From positions 82,217,714 through 82,281,713 of the forward strand of contig NC_083598.1 in the NCBI RefSeq assembly GCF_020882245.1: a stretch of DNA of 64,000 nucleotides. The letters are read 5' to 3'. Position 1 is the stretch's first letter; each line of letters starts with the position of its first letter. Positions 11,901 to 28,100 of this stretch are shown one piece after another. Made by a program: the position numbers and the translations under genes. This stretch comes from Rhopalosiphum padi (taxonomy: Eukaryota > Arthropoda > Insecta > Hemiptera > Aphididae). The notes beneath the pieces were generated by a model. It was not told the origin of the DNA and ran no database searches. It worked only from the letters and a program-made list of their open reading frames with translations.

Positions 11901-13159
11901 AGCTTAGTTAGACTGCTTAAAAAAATTAAATAATAATTTGATACTGACCGTTTTTACGGAGTTCAATATAGGCAATTCTATAAGTGAGTGCGTGCGTATT
12001 GTATATAATATATGTGTATAGTAAGTTACAGTAAGTTGGTAATCATTAGTGTAACGTGTGTATGACTGTAGTGTAAAACAAAATATAACAGAACTGCAGT
12101 GCGCTTCTGCATGTGCACGCACATATCAATAATGCAATATACGAATATTAATTATTTTGTGTAAGTATTTTTGTTTTTTTTTTGAATAAATTAATATTAA
12201 TATTGTCTTGAAGTTATTTTGTTATAATTCTATAATTATTTTGACTAATCTATATATCCGATATAATTTCTGAAAAAATAATAGTTAAATTGGTCATAAA
12301 GTAAATTTAAAAACGAATTTCTCATATTTTTTAGCTAATTTTGTTATCTCAATATTATTCAATTTTTCAAATTTGTTATTTAAAAATGTAATATTGAAAA
12401 GTATAAGATTTTGATAATTCAAATATAAATTAAAACCTACAATAATAATAAACCTTAATAATAATTCTACCTAAAAATGTTATGATAAGTTGATAATAAT
12501 TTACTTTAGTTTAAAAAAAAAAAAAATAATAAAGTCTATTAAAATTAATAAAATTAATTATTCATTATTATGTATGTAATTTTTTTTTTATATTGTACGT
12601 TTGCAAAAAGGAGACAATACATGCAAGTGTGGCGTCATCATAAATGTCAATTATCTACCCTTTATGACTGTAGTCATTAGTTTTCTTCATTGACTAACAT
12701 ATTTCATTCGCAAATTCTGAAGGTCCTTTACATAAGAAAAGTTTATTGTGTATATAATAATATTGTAATAAAAGACGTGCCACCGAGGCACCGAATAGGA
12801 AGTAGATAATAAAATATAAAAACGAGGTTAAGTATAATATTATAATAGTAAATATTATGTTTACGGACTTACCACAGGCCCTAGCGAGAATTGTATATAT
12901 ATTGGAATTACGATATTGATAGATTCTAGTCCCAAACAGCAATACATTGACAAGTACATATACAGCCAGAAATATCAAATAAACGTAGTTGTTGCGCATA
13001 TACGGCAACGTCAGCTGATACGGACGCAACGCAGTGATTTTTCCCCAAACTGAAGCTGGCGGCTGTTTTGGCTTTGGCGGTACTAGCCAGCGGTCTATGC
13101 TGAAAAACAGTAGTGTGTTTTTATGAACGAGTGTTTCAGATGTTTGACGCGAGTATGGT

Positions 13160-13197
<38 letters not shown>

Positions 13198-16100
13198 AAT
13201 ATATTGTTTGTAGTTCAATATTCTTCATTTAATCTATATACACTTTAAAATATTTATGTTATTTTTAACTATTTCATTTTATTTTATTAAAATAGATAAC
13301 GTAATTCTTAGTTCTTACTAATAACATATTTTTATTTATTGAGTTAATCAATTAAAATATGTCAAATCAACCAACTTTCTATTTTCTATATCGTATGATT
13401 ATTAAAAGGAAATACAGAGAATACTCTATAATTAAATATACATGGTTCTATAAAACATTATTGAGAAAAATATAATCGTTATTTTGCATAGACTTATAGA
13501 CAAGCAACAGTACCATTAAATTAATCTTACTTCATTAGGTATAGGTATTTAAAGTTTTTTTAAAAATTATTTATATATAACAACATAAATTATTAAAAAT
13601 GAAAAAATTATTAAAACTTCTGAATTTCAATATTAAACCATGTAGTTAAAATAAGTGAATTACGAATAAATGTAATTTTACACTATAATATTCTACGTCA
13701 AATTATAATTTGGTATCTCGATTAATATGTTATAGACACAGAAACAACCAATTTTCAGTTGCGCCCTCGAGACATAAAATTAACAACTATATATATATAA
13801 CAACTAATATAAATATTTAGTAGATTACAATACTTAAAAAGTATTTGTGTATTTTCAATAGAATAGTTTTCCTCGGGCAAAGAAACAAAATGTGAGTTTT
13901 ATTTTCATCGAAGGTTAAATACAATAAATAAACACTTTTAATTTTATTTTACGTTCATTTTGATATTCTATAATATATACATTATACACATATAAAACAT
14001 TATATATACATTTTTTTTATTTTTCACCGACGTTTTATAAACAAAAATAACATTAATTAATTTATTAGTCGTTCACGAAAGTAATCAACCCGGACATAAT
14101 AATATGTGTTAACTAAAAAACACGACTTTTATATTTTAATATACCAGTCAAACTGAGTTATAAGCTGAAATATAAATCCAATCAAACGCCTATTGTATAG
14201 TTATAGTATAGATTAATGTGCGTTTCAATGAAAAATACTTTTTTTTTATACGAGCGATCTTCTCTAAAAAGAACGCGTGAATATGATTATATGTATTAAG
14301 CACTACTACAAAACACAAACGACGCGTTATGTTACCTTATCGACAGATTTTCCAATAACCCGTTGTGTTTTTGTAATTGATTCTTGAGAGATTCGTATGT
14401 AATAGCACCCCTCGACTCGCTGTCGGCATCTTCGAACAACGCCATCGTCAGGTCTTCCACTTGATCTTCCGAAAACTGCATTCCATTTTCTTCCATACAC
14501 GCACGCATCACATGCTGCAATTCCCGGTGCTGTATAAGACCATCGCCTAAACAAATAATATTATTGAATTTATTATCATTATTTTTTTTTTCATTTCTCC
14601 TGATTCCGAAGATGAATTCCAATCATTCCAAAGCATGATATTTATTTTACTTCTTGTTATTATTTTTTAATGAATTGTAAAGGAGAATTATAATGTTTTT
14701 CGTTTATTGCAAATGATAAACAATTATTTTTGTATTACAATAATAGATAATTTAATATTATATAAATATTGAATTTAAAAATTAACAAGTAGGTACGTAC
14801 TTATTGTTTTTAACTTTTATTATGCAACTGAAAAAAATTACTGGAGAATACATTAAATATCATAATGTATCAATTCTTTTATTTTAACATTACAATGTAT
14901 TTCTCATAAATTCATTAGTTATGAGATTTTAAATCCACTAATTTAACAAATAATATTATAACGTAATGATTTTTTGGTCACATCAATGTTATTATAGTGT
15001 TAGGATATTTTGGATTTGTTTATTCTAATCCAATAAATTACATTATTAATATTAATAATAATACGCAAAATAAAACAAATTAAACATACCGTCCAAGTCG
15101 TATACTTTAAACAAAAATCGAATTTTGTCATCTGGCGTCTGTCCTGCAAATTGGTGCATTGCATCAAGGAACTCATGTAACGATATTGACCCAGAATTAT
15201 CTTTATCAAATATTTGAAATACACGTTCAGTAAAGAATGGCTAAAAATATTTTTCAAATAAGTAATTAGATTTTACAAACGTTAAAAATATTTTTCAACT
15301 TGCATAAAATACATTTCAAAATGCACACCATTTGTAGGTATTATATGATAAAATTCTTAAAATTACAATTTTGCACATTAAGTGCATAGTTTAATCACAT
15401 TTTTTGTTTGTAAATCTCAATTATAGTTTGTTAGGTATTACTTGAGTTCGTATTGTTAAGCTTATAGAGTTCTAGCTATCGTGCATAGTTTATACCGATT
15501 CAATTTCTCATGTAAGTAAAATTATATTCAGTGGTGTATTTATATTTGCTTCACTTCAAGGCGTTAGCAGAATAGCTACTCTAAATTATAATAATAACAA
15601 AACCACTGCCACACTAATCAGAGGTGAAATATAGCATAGCGGCGAGCATTATAAATAGTAATAATATGGACCATTGGTATAAGTACAGACAAATATTTTG
15701 ATTTTAAATTCTAGGATGGTTAAATATTTAACGCCTCTCGACATTTACCGCTGTAGGCCAGAGTTTATAACTCTTATATCTATAAATATTAATATTATAA
15801 AATACGCCCATGATTATATGTTTACTTAATATTTGTGTATACTGTATAGAATAAAATTAGATGCATCAATGCACCAGTTTTATATCGCTATAGATATTGA
15901 ATGAGTAGAAAACCTAATACTTAATAGTAAGTATACAGTTGTTGTAGTATCCATAGGTAACTCAAATAATAATAAATCAAGACGTGTAACACTCAAATAG
16001 TGTAATTTACAGGTACTTTTTGTTTTTTTAACGGTTTCTGTTACATGCGGTTTTCAGAAATGATGAAATTCCTATATGTGATTTATCATATTTATTACTA

Positions 16101-19100
16101 TATTATTATGATCTATAAATGCGTTATAATTACCGATTTCGAAAAAAAAATATAATTGATAGATTAGTAAACTTACATTTTTAGTGATTAAAATTTTATT
16201 GAAATCATCCCGTTTGATTTCCATTTCATCCCCAACAGTTTGTCTAAATAACTGTTCGAGCCACATCAAGTTCTCACTGTCAAATCCCGATTTCACTCTA
16301 AACAGTAATATATTAGTGGTTAATTGAGTTTATTTACAAAAATATAAATTCAAAAAATAATATTATGAGCTTGCGTTTTTATTTTTTTGTGCTTATTTTA
16401 CCGTTAACTGTTATTGTTATAATAATAAATACCTGGAAGAGTAAGTAATTGTAGTTATCAAATCCATTGCTTGTGATGGTGTGATGATTCCGTCTGAATC
16501 TTTGTCAATAAGTCGAAACACTTTTTCGACGATCTAATTAAAAAAGAAACATAATGACAATTAATAAAAATGTATTTGCACCACTAATTTATATATTGTT
16601 TTTTTTTTAACAAGTTGTGAATTAACGCAATAAATATGTACTACAATTAACATATTTTTTATATTAATAATTTCGCGTAGGTACGAATTGTGTGCATTTC
16701 ACACTACAAACTGTAAGTCTGTACATTAACACAGTCACATTATGATTACAGCTGATCATAATAATAACAATGTTGAACAGTCGCGTTAATATTTAAAAAT
16801 AAACTCAGATAATGGATATTTCCAGTAATCAACGTACACTAGTCGACATGTAAATAGGATTTTTTTGCAGCTCGTTAAATATGTCAATAGTACTATTATT
16901 AATATTTTTATAAAATTTCATTGGCTGTGAAATGTATTTCGTATTTGTGACATTAATTCGTTAAAAATTATTCGTTATTAGTGGAACCAAAAATGATCTA
17001 GTTTTCTGAGTCATAAAAAAATCACCAAGTATATGAATTTAAACAGTTTAATGTGTTTAAAAGAAATTCTCAATATTTTTTTCAAACTAAACCATTCTCT
17101 CTACAATATTATAGTATTGTACGGATTTTATATAGTTTATTTTCTTCTCAGTATTATAATATTATTATGTATAATTTAAACTTTATGGCTTTTAATAATC
17201 ATACAATTTATATGAACTAAAATATATCTCTATCATAATAATAAATCATAATTCATATGCTTTTAAAATAAATAAAATTAATGATGCAAATTAAATTATT
17301 TTATAATACTGCAAAGTGCAAATGACTACAGTTATTATTTGTAGATGACTAGTGAAGCTTATAAATAGAATTCTTAATAATTTTATAACAACTGTACAAA
17401 ATGTCTGTACCATTCTGTAAAAAATTAGGTAGAATTAAAACTAATATACCTATATAACATAACATATTGACAATGTACTTGTATAATAAAGTTTACATGT
17501 GGAAAAGTAGAGAGGTGCCTACGTAATTCGAATTTTCAAAGTCAATAGAGGGCATTCATTATAAGTTAAGATAAACCTAAATTTGAATTATATTAGACAA
17601 ATTAAATCTATAATGACTATAATTTTTGTTCAACAAACACGACAAAACGCATTTTGACAGACAAATATATAGGTAGATAGGTAGTTTATACCTGTGATGA
17701 TGTTGTCATCATTAGCCACTTGTTGCTTACTGAACGCTTAACGACGTATACAAGTCCTCTTAAATATAGTACTTATCTACCGATTATGTAATTTTTACCG
17801 TTTTACTGCCAGAAGGAACGAATCATTTTAGCCGGAAACGTATCCGGTTGGCGGCGATTGAAGTAAAATATTTAAATAATATATAGGAAGTTTTAATTTT
17901 CTACGTCTCAGGTACATTTTATATATTCGTATTTTCAAACTAATAATATATAGTTGCTATTTTTTTTTGTTTCACAAAAATGATTAATATCATATTATAC
18001 TTCCCTCTCACGTATAAATTACCTATACCTTTATTTTGCATGGCCCATTATCCCTCAATGGTCCCACAATTGAAATGATGCGTACAAAATATATAATGTA
18101 TAATTTGTTTAGTAACAATATAACAAACGGATATGGTTTGGCGTATATAGATATTATATCGAAAGATTTGAGAACTCAAAAAACTGCGTTCACACGGATA
18201 TCGTGATCGTAAACCCAAGAAAACTATACCTGAATGAATTTGAAAGTTAATACACCGCAGCCACCTGGTATAAAACACAATATTTTCAAGGACATCATCC
18301 AGGAGTTAAATATTTTTGGGGATTAAAAATCATAACAAGTTTTTTTTTTTAGGCATTAGTTTTTTACATTTTAAAAATAATACTCTTATAATAATATATC
18401 AAAAACGAATTTTTCAATGTAAAAGAAAATAATATTTAGTATATAATTGTATATTATTGGATGGTAATTAATATTCCATTTTATGTAATCAATTGCAATA
18501 AAAATCTTTTTTTGTCTTAAGTATTTTGGTTTCACAATCACTTTCCAATAATATTTTACATTGATCCATGTGAAATGCATATACATATTATTGTACCTAC
18601 GCATTGAATATACGCCAAGCGTGTGATATGTGAAATACAAAAATAACAATTCGTGACAGAATGACATTTTGTCTGAAAATTCTATCATAGCAACCTATTT
18701 TATATGTAAAGTAAAAAATACAAAGTTTACGTATTTTCGAGGTAAAAAAAAAACATTTGATAGTCTCAATTATTTTACCCATTGAACTGTCGCATAATTG
18801 TATGTACGTTTAATATTTATTTTACGTACAATATCATTATTATGTGGGCGAACGTGATAATATTTTTACACTTAAATTATGATTGTCATTGATGACAACG
18901 GGTAAACGAAAAAAATAAAAATAAATAACACCGTCGACTCGTATTGGTACCTTATAGTGATAACTACTTCTAGATAAATACGCACATTATACACATTATA
19001 GTTCATGTCATTCCAAACATTAACACGCCAATTAGACATTTTGTCACGAGCATTTAAAACATCGGACTAGCCTTAAAAACGCACCGTACATTTTTTACGA

Positions 19101-22100
19101 CCACGTCTAATGTTCGAATGATTTAATCATCGATTGTCGGCAAAATATTACACGAGGTAAGACCAAACGACAATTGATATTTGCATATTATTATTATGCA
19201 CAAATTATAAAATACGTAGTATTACAGCGGCAGTATTAATGTATTATTATTATTTTTATCACAGCGCCTACAGCCTACACCATAGTAGGTATAAATAACT
19301 TACTATACCCAGTGCCGAACAATGATTAAATGAGTTATTGCGAGATAAATAAAAATGTTACGCGCCCTTCGACTTCAGAATATTATATGAGTATGTTTAT
19401 ACGGCAAATCGTGCATTTTGTAATGAAATTCGTTTACACACGAAAAACATGGTAACAAAATAAAATATAAATTATAACGTCCCGATCGTTACAATCTATA
19501 AGTATAATAATAATCACGAAATATACGTGATAAACCGTGTTATTACGATCGCATAGACGCGCGGCTAGAGTTTTATATTACCGAGGGTGCTGAAATTTTA
19601 CCTATAATATTACAGTCGTACACACACCCGCGGCGGCTACCAAACGCCTTCTTAACACCTACCTACCTATATATTTAATACATCCGTTTTTAACTCGTAC
19701 GAAATTGAATAACGCAACATAATCGTTTTTAAAATACGGTACCGAATTTGCATTTTTTTTTTTTTTTTTATCGCTCAGGTCAAACAATATTATTTAACAC
19801 GAGCCAGACTAAATATTATGTTTTCAACTCATATATCACAAATAATTATCTTATTACTTCAGTTTACGTATAGATATTTCGACGTTTTTGAGAAAGCACT
19901 ACAACAACACTATATCGTACGATCGTGTAAAGTTACAACTGTATGAAAATAATTTTTTTTTTAAGCTGTCTGTGTATAGTTTCAGATTCGCTGTTCAATG
20001 TCGCCTTATATCGTCGTTCTGGTAAGTAGAATCGTTGTACATTTACAGAGCTGAATATTAACGAGTTAAAAAGATTACAATTAAGTTACTTCTCACTAGG
20101 TTACTAAGAGCAATTTTTTTAAAAAAAGATACTTCTAACCCCATACATTTGAATTTATTTATTTTTTTATATTATAATGTACATTATAACAATATAGTAT
20201 ATAATATTATAATGACTTCATCGACACAGGGTCTATTGTTAACGTTATCCGTGGCGGCTGTCGTCGGGCGACTCGAGCCAATACGTAACAGTCGCAATGG
20301 TAGCGTGCTGTATGACATGACGACGACGACGGTCGGTGACATAATCTCATCGTTCGAGAACAGTTCGTCGTCGCTCGGCAAAGGGGTAATGGTAGTGGCG
20401 ATCCGCTGGTCCCGAAGCGGCGGAGGCGATGGAATTAGCGGTGGACCTAACGGAAGTGGTGATGGCGTCGACGAAGACGTACCGTACGGTTTCTTACGGA
20501 ATCTGCAATCCCGCTACAAGCAGCCCGTGTACGCCGCCGATCTGGACCGTCTGTTGTCCGACGGCCGTTCGCGGTTCACGGATCGCGAAGACGACGCGCT
20601 TCCCGAGCCCTGCCGACGTCCCGTAAACCCCGGCCTCGGGTCTCTGTTGCCGCTGAAGTCCCGGTACGTGGTCCTGTTTCGCGGTATCGTGCCGTCGGAC
20701 CGGGACCCAGACCCGTTCGTCGAACTGGTCCAACTCAACTACACGTTTTGGGACGTGGACGTTTACTACTTGATCGTAGCTGTCAACGGTTTCGACCCCG
20801 CCGTCCGACGGATGGTGTACGACGTGTGGCGCGACCTCTCCATATACAAGTAGGTATGCGATCGTGGTCCGACCGATGTATTATTATAATATAATATTAT
20901 TAATCAAACATTTTGAACGAGAAAACGCGCGTTTGAATACAATCGAAATATTGGTGAACATATTAAAACATAAAAAAAAATTCAACATATAATCAAAAAT
21001 GAACGTTCCCAAATTAATGCTTTATATGATGTACTAGAAAATTAAAAAAAATTTGAAAAAAGTAAACTCGGATGTATGTTATTCTATTTCAATTGTTACT
21101 ATTAGAACAAAATTCTATATTTTCATTTTGGAGGTGAAAGAAAAGATAGATTTTAGTGGCAAAGTGAAGCATCATACGAGTACACTTAAGGTGTCAATTG
21201 ACTCAATCGAGTACATTTTATATATACATGTATTAGCTACAACTATAACACTATTAATTTAATTGGTATATTTCAGTTAATACTCGATATAATATTAATT
21301 ATTTAGCATCGATATCTAGGTACTATTTAGAGTGCGCGTTATAATATCCCGGGCAATTTTGTGCATATGTTGTAGTCTGTTTGATCGGTAAAAGTAACAA
21401 CTTGTATAATTTTACGATGTAGCGTTAGTCACAAATAAACCTTAAGTTTTTATTTAAATGTGTACACATTGTTTAGATGACATTTTTATAATCACATTTA
21501 GGTATATGTTATAGGTTGTACAGGTGAGTGACTAAAATTGGTTCGACGCGCTTAATATAATGCAAAGGCGGTGGTTCGCAACTATTTTATTATTCGTTGA
21601 AAAAACAAAAAATCAGTAGTTATATAATAGCAGCAGTTACACATCGTTGCATAATAACGTTCGGACGAATTGATTATTATTTGACCGGTGACATGCAGAC
21701 GTATTAGATATATCATAAACATAATATCTAATGCATATTATTATTGTGATACCTACCGAACGATTTCCCGGGTGGGTAGACGCGCGCGTATATTAGTCTG
21801 GCCGACGACTTAATTGATGAGTTCATGGGAGGTTTGTCGAAACGCTATAATATACCTACCGCCAGACGACCAGCGGTGGGCCGATGCGCGCGTATATTAT
21901 AATATAATACTATATAGGCACGCGGAAAATTAATGACGTGAACGTATTATTATTATTACTATTATTACTGCATCATAATATTATATGGTAGAGATATTAA
22001 TATTATGTATAGTAAAAGAGAAAACCGGAATATTAAATTATCGTCGTTTCGGAACCGGCGCAACTATAAGATAATACACAGCGCAACGACAAACCAAATG

Positions 22101-25100
22101 CATACACGCGCGCACGTATAATATGGAAGTAAATGAGCTGCGCGATGGGTACCTACCTAGGTAGGTAGATAGGACTAGCTAGTCGGGTTAGGTATATACG
22201 CATGTAGGTATTATTATACTTCCTTACCCATCCGGTGAAAACGCGACAGAACGCCGTTTTACAGCCGATACACTATAAATTAAATTCCTTAACGATGTGG
22301 TAAGACGTTCTCGTGGTATATTATATGTGCATGGCACCAGTTCGTGAGTAATGTGTTCCGCAACGTACACGTAGGACGTCTACGTGCTATTTTTTATTTT
22401 TTTTTTTTTTAGCATTTTACCTGTTGTACGACCAATGTACACGTTGAATAAAAGTATATACTATATTTTTAACATTCAGTGTGGGATATTATATGAAAAG
22501 ACTTTAGAATAATTCGTCGACAGTGATGTTTTAACGTCGGTAAACACGGATTGTTTTTGTCGTTTCATAGAAATCGTTTTTGGTTTTTTGTTGCCTATGA
22601 TGAATTGCTATCATTTAAATCGATTAAGTTTGAAAATAATAGGGATGTTGACTGATTGTCAGATGTCAGAGTATTTTCGAGCGATGCGATTCATCATAAC
22701 TCCATAAGAAACTATCCAATAAGGATAATGTATAATTGTATTTTTACAAAAAAAAAAAAAGTTTAAAAAAAAGCAACTTTAATATTATAATATTAAATTT
22801 ATTTATTTTCCATGTCTCTTCTCGGAAAATAAATTGAAAACCATATGAATATGTATAATATTTCGTTAAAATAAACTCAGTCGAATTTTATAATTTTTCA
22901 TTGTTCTTAAAAATGTATTTATTTTTGTTCGTGCCAATTTTAAACATTTTTAAATTATAATTTATAGATGATAAAATAAAACTAACAAAACAATATATTA
23001 AACCATTAACACGGCAAATAACCTTTATTTATAGTTGACAATGCGTCATCTAGCAGTTGGTTTGTTATACTATCAAAATATATTATCGATTTCTGAAATA
23101 TTTAAATAAAGGTTTCATTTCTCATCGGTTATGCAATTTAAATCTTTTCTTGGCTTACTCAACATATTCTGTCGATAAAAATTATATATCGATACTGGAA
23201 GTGCAAACGTCGTTGTCGCTAGCGTTTAGGTATACTCGAATACAAAAATTTAAGATTTATGATCTTTATTTATTATCATATAGGCCTATAACGAAATAAT
23301 TACGATCACTGCTAAGAGAATAACGAAGTTTTTTTCTACACATCACCCCCCAGGGTAATCGTGGTGACGCAAACCGTGATCAAAATCCTAGATCCGTTTG
23401 CCAACAATGCTGTCTACGGCCGGTTCTTGAGTTTACCGCCGCGGTCACTGAGACGAATACCGAGCATACTGCATTCGCGAATCGGAAACCTGCGGCAATT
23501 CCCGCTGCGGTTCATCGTCAACAATCGGATACCGACGGTAATCGCGACGAGGGGCGGCACGTACGTCGGCCAGGACGGCACGTTCGCCACGGTGCTGGCC
23601 GCCAAAATGAACGCGACGCTGGTTTACGTTTCCGAGCCGTCGGCCAACGGTAAGATCTATTACGGGTACAAGTGGGCTGACGGCCGGGCGTACGGCACTT
23701 TTGCGGGGGTGATCGGCGGCTGGGCCGACGTTTCGGTCAACGGACACTTTCTGAAAGACTACAACTGTTACTTGGCCGAGCTTACCAGACACGTAAATTA
23801 CAACGATTATTATTATTATTATAAAAACAGGGCGATTCACCGAGTGTGCTCACTTCCATTATTTCCTTTAATAATAAATATAGGTATTCAAAATTTGATT
23901 TTAGAAATTATTAAATAGACTAAAAGATAAGTGTTTTATGACGTAATGATGATAAGAGTATTTATGAATTACCGAAATTTTTTAATCATCACATCTCTCA
24001 TATCTCCGAAACCATTATAATTTATCTTTATTTGTATACGAAGTTAAATAACTCAAAAAGTATTCCTTAAAATTTTAATATTCATTTACCATAATGTTTT
24101 TAAACATTATTTACTAAGTAAATTACAGTATAGGGAGAGGATCTCATTAAAATACTAAAGTTTGTATAATAAATTAAAAGTATATTTGAAAATCGGAAAA
24201 ATCAGATTTTGATATTCCGTATTATTGAAAAATAAAAGGTAGTGAGCTACTTGATGAATTACTTTATATACTTTATGTAAATACCTAATTAATATTAAGT
24301 AATTTCTCAAAAAACAAATTATTTATTATAATAATTATCTCACAGGTCGATAGGTTGCCTACGATTTTATATGTAAGAAATAAGAATATTATATATATAA
24401 TATATATGTGTATAATTTATTGTATGGATATATTATATATACTATTACAGCCGACGCTTGAGGGCGTCGTGTAGAAATCACTGTGAAACAGAAATCATAA
24501 TTTATGACTCGCTAAAATGTCTAAAAACAAGTTAATCTTTTTTTTTTTTGATTTTCAAACATAACTAGTACGAACACTATATACATAGGTATTACTATTA
24601 TAGTAATGTTTTAAATAGTTTTCCATTGAAATAATATGAAAACATTGACATGTACAGTGAATAAAAACATATTATAATTTACTGCCACCAGTTGAATTTA
24701 ATAATAACAATACTATATAGCGTGTATACTGTATGTTGTAAATACATAATAAACGGACACGATATTATTATGAAACTACGATTTATAGTAAAAATAATTA
24801 CCATGCAAGTTCTCGGGAAACGAATTGTGTTTTTATTTTTATATTAAACACAGTTGTGCATTTTATATATTTTTGTATTGCAAGTATAACGAACGAAATA
24901 ATATGTAATATCATTTATTTTGCATATATTTATAAATAATAATGTATAATCAATGGTAATACGTAGGTATTGCGTGTAGTTCGAGTAGGTACACATTGAC
25001 AACACTATTGCCCATATTCGTAACAGCTTATAATATATATAATATTGTAATATTATCGTATGGCTCGTATTGTTGTGACTTTCTAATAATAATAGGAACA

Positions 25101-28100
25101 TATAGTAGATATGTATTTTAATATGTTCATACATAATATGGATTTTTACCAATTCAACAGATAACGAGCGACAAGGTGTGTTTGCTCACGCCCAAAGCCG
25201 GTGTTATCCCGCCGATGATGACCGTATTGATGAGTTTCCAGAGAGAAGTTTGGACGATGACGGCAATCACGTGCGTACTGGTTACTGTCATATATTTCGC
25301 GGCTGCGGCGTTGGACACGCACAGGCCAGGTCCCACGGGATGCGATTTAGGGCTGGAAATCTACAGAATGTTCATCGGTGCGCCGACCAATCGAATTTTC
25401 GCTTACTCTTGTCGCAGGATATTGACTTCGTTTTGTCTGTTTTTTACACTAGTCATTTTGAACGCATTCCAGGTAACGGTTATTAAGATTGCGGTGACAA
25501 ATTTTACTTGCAGCACGAACAATATTATTGTATATTATATTAAACTATTTACAATGTGTCCTAATAAAAATATTTTTGTTGTCTCATCAACCACTTAAGT
25601 GTAATGACTTTGCCCACATTCTGTAACGCGATTGTAATAGCCACCATTGACGAATGTTATAGGGATCACTAGTGACGTTCTTGAGCACACCGATGCACTA
25701 TCCCGATGTCAATACATTTACCGATCTGAAACAGTCGAATTTGCCGATTCGAACATCTAGCATCAGTTTCAAGGAAATATTGACCGGAGACCCTAACTTG
25801 AAATCTCTAGCCTACCGAGTCGAGAAGTGGGAAAAAGAAGAAGACATTCATAATTCCGACGGCAAGTTCGCTGGATTTGAGCGCGTTAATGTTTTCAATT
25901 TGGAGCATTTCAAAGACGTATTATTCATCGCCAATAGGAACAACACTCGCGTACTACACACGATGAACGAGTGTTTGATATCGTACTTTATATCATACGT
26001 AGTCCATAGGTTATGATAAAGATAAATACCCACTCGGAACGACATTTTTGCCTTGAAACTTTACGAATGTTAGTAATGTTCATTTGTTCTATTTTTTTTA
26101 GGAATTCACCGTATAAAAGAAGAATAAATATCTTGCTGTCATGGATTGATCAGGCTGGACTGGTACTCAAGTGGAACAGTGACGTTTCCAAGTATATATT
26201 TAATAAATACAAGCCAATCAATCCCAAAGATTACGATACTTCGAAAGTTTTTTCTGTCAGAGATCTTGAAATAGCATTCATTGTTTTATCGTTCGGAATT
26301 ATCTTGAGCATTACTGTATTTATTATTGAAATTATGATGATGTACATAGCACCGAAAATGCGCACACCACACCCTCGTCATCTCCCATTCTTACATTAAT
26401 ACATTGCCATTAATCAACATTCAACGTAATATAAATTAATACTTTCTACTTTAATACATAATAAAAAAATGTTAAAAATATTTTTTTTTTAAATATTATA
26501 TCAATATAAAAGTTACAGTCTATAGAGGAGGCACGCTGTTTTATAATACTAATAAAATATTTACACGTACAGATTAAATGTATTTAATAGCATGTTGATT
26601 CCTGTAAAATATTTTTTTAGAACCTGTAACTAATTTTGAATAATTTTGTGGATAAATTAATAGTATTAATTTTAAAATGATAAAAAGATAAAAATATTAT
26701 ACATCTTATTTATGATTATATCTTATAAAATGTAATAAAAGTGATTCTTTGTTGTATTTAAAAAAATATATCAGAATATTTTTCTATAAAAAAATGATTA
26801 ATTACGTATAAACAAAACAACAAAACGGCAAGAATAATTCAATACTAAACAACAAATAGAAAATAAACTAATTTCATGAATAAATTTTAAACAATTACTG
26901 TACAAATTTTGCCTTTCCTTTTTAATATAATCTGCTGGGCATATTTTTAATTGGTCAAGAAATATTGCCTGCAGCTCTCAAATAGTAGTTAGGTAAGAAA
27001 TCAAGTGTTTAACGTGAATGGGTGCAAACAAAAATCTGAAAATAATTGCTTTTGTAGGTTATATGAATGATGAAACACACACTTATTTACATTATGATGT
27101 GATTCGTTAGACTTATGATATTACATAATTGTCCCCTATTATTAAGTAAAAAAACATAAAAATAGCTTCAAGTTCGAATTTTGAGGGTCGTTTAGTAAGT
27201 ACAAGTTAGTATAGTGGTCAAAACAATGTCTTAAATTAATATAATGTTGTATTATATTATGCTCAAATTTATTTCATAATAAAAGTAAAATCAATACCAT
27301 TGCTATTGATTACATTAAAATAACTGTTTAAAACAGTTATTTATCTATTTATTTTTTATGATTACATCAATGACTAATGTGTACAATTATTTTATCATTA
27401 CAAAAACAAATAATTAGACGCTTGTATCAAAAGTAATAATTAGAAAATAAAATATTGAAGAGAGAATAACCAACGCATAATTTAATAATCATTAATTACA
27501 CTTACTATTTATTTATAATACGCGTACTTACGTGTACTTACGTGTATTTTATTTATTTATCTTTGGTTTTTTTTTTTTAATTACAATTTTACATTGCATT
27601 TTAATTATTCACTGACCCCTATAGTCTTAACGATAGCGTTAATCAATGAATAACTATAATTGTCTATAAATAATAATTTTTACAAAATATGTTTACTTTA
27701 ATTCTGTATAGGTAAATATACTACTACTATACCTACATCACATTATTACTATATTTCTATAAATTAGCTATATAAGGTAATAAGGTAGTATAAGCTTTAT
27801 CCGTTGAACATAATATAAAATTACTTTGGTGTTTTGTTTCTCCAATTTTGTCTCATTAAGCCCTGAAGTAAAACGCCTTTCTACAATAAATACTACCTAT
27901 ATATTTATATATATTAAATTGGGTCTCGTTCTGTAATCCATTATTTTCATTTGATTCGCGTTTACAAGCGGCATGGCATAGGTAAACGCGCTCGTCTATA
28001 AAGATCATAAATAATCAAACTCGTTGGATTGTCGCGGTGAACATATATTATACTCTACTCACACATATATGTATATCTACCTTTATATATATATATATGT

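Noticed and set aside
15000..15257. 85-codon minus-strand frame over Nox5 exon 6
   Set aside because: It is in a different frame from the EF-hand sequence, which fits the flanking exons.
20494..20738. Minus-strand open frames within IR exon 1
   Set aside because: They are antisense shadows of the receptor exon without start context or homology.
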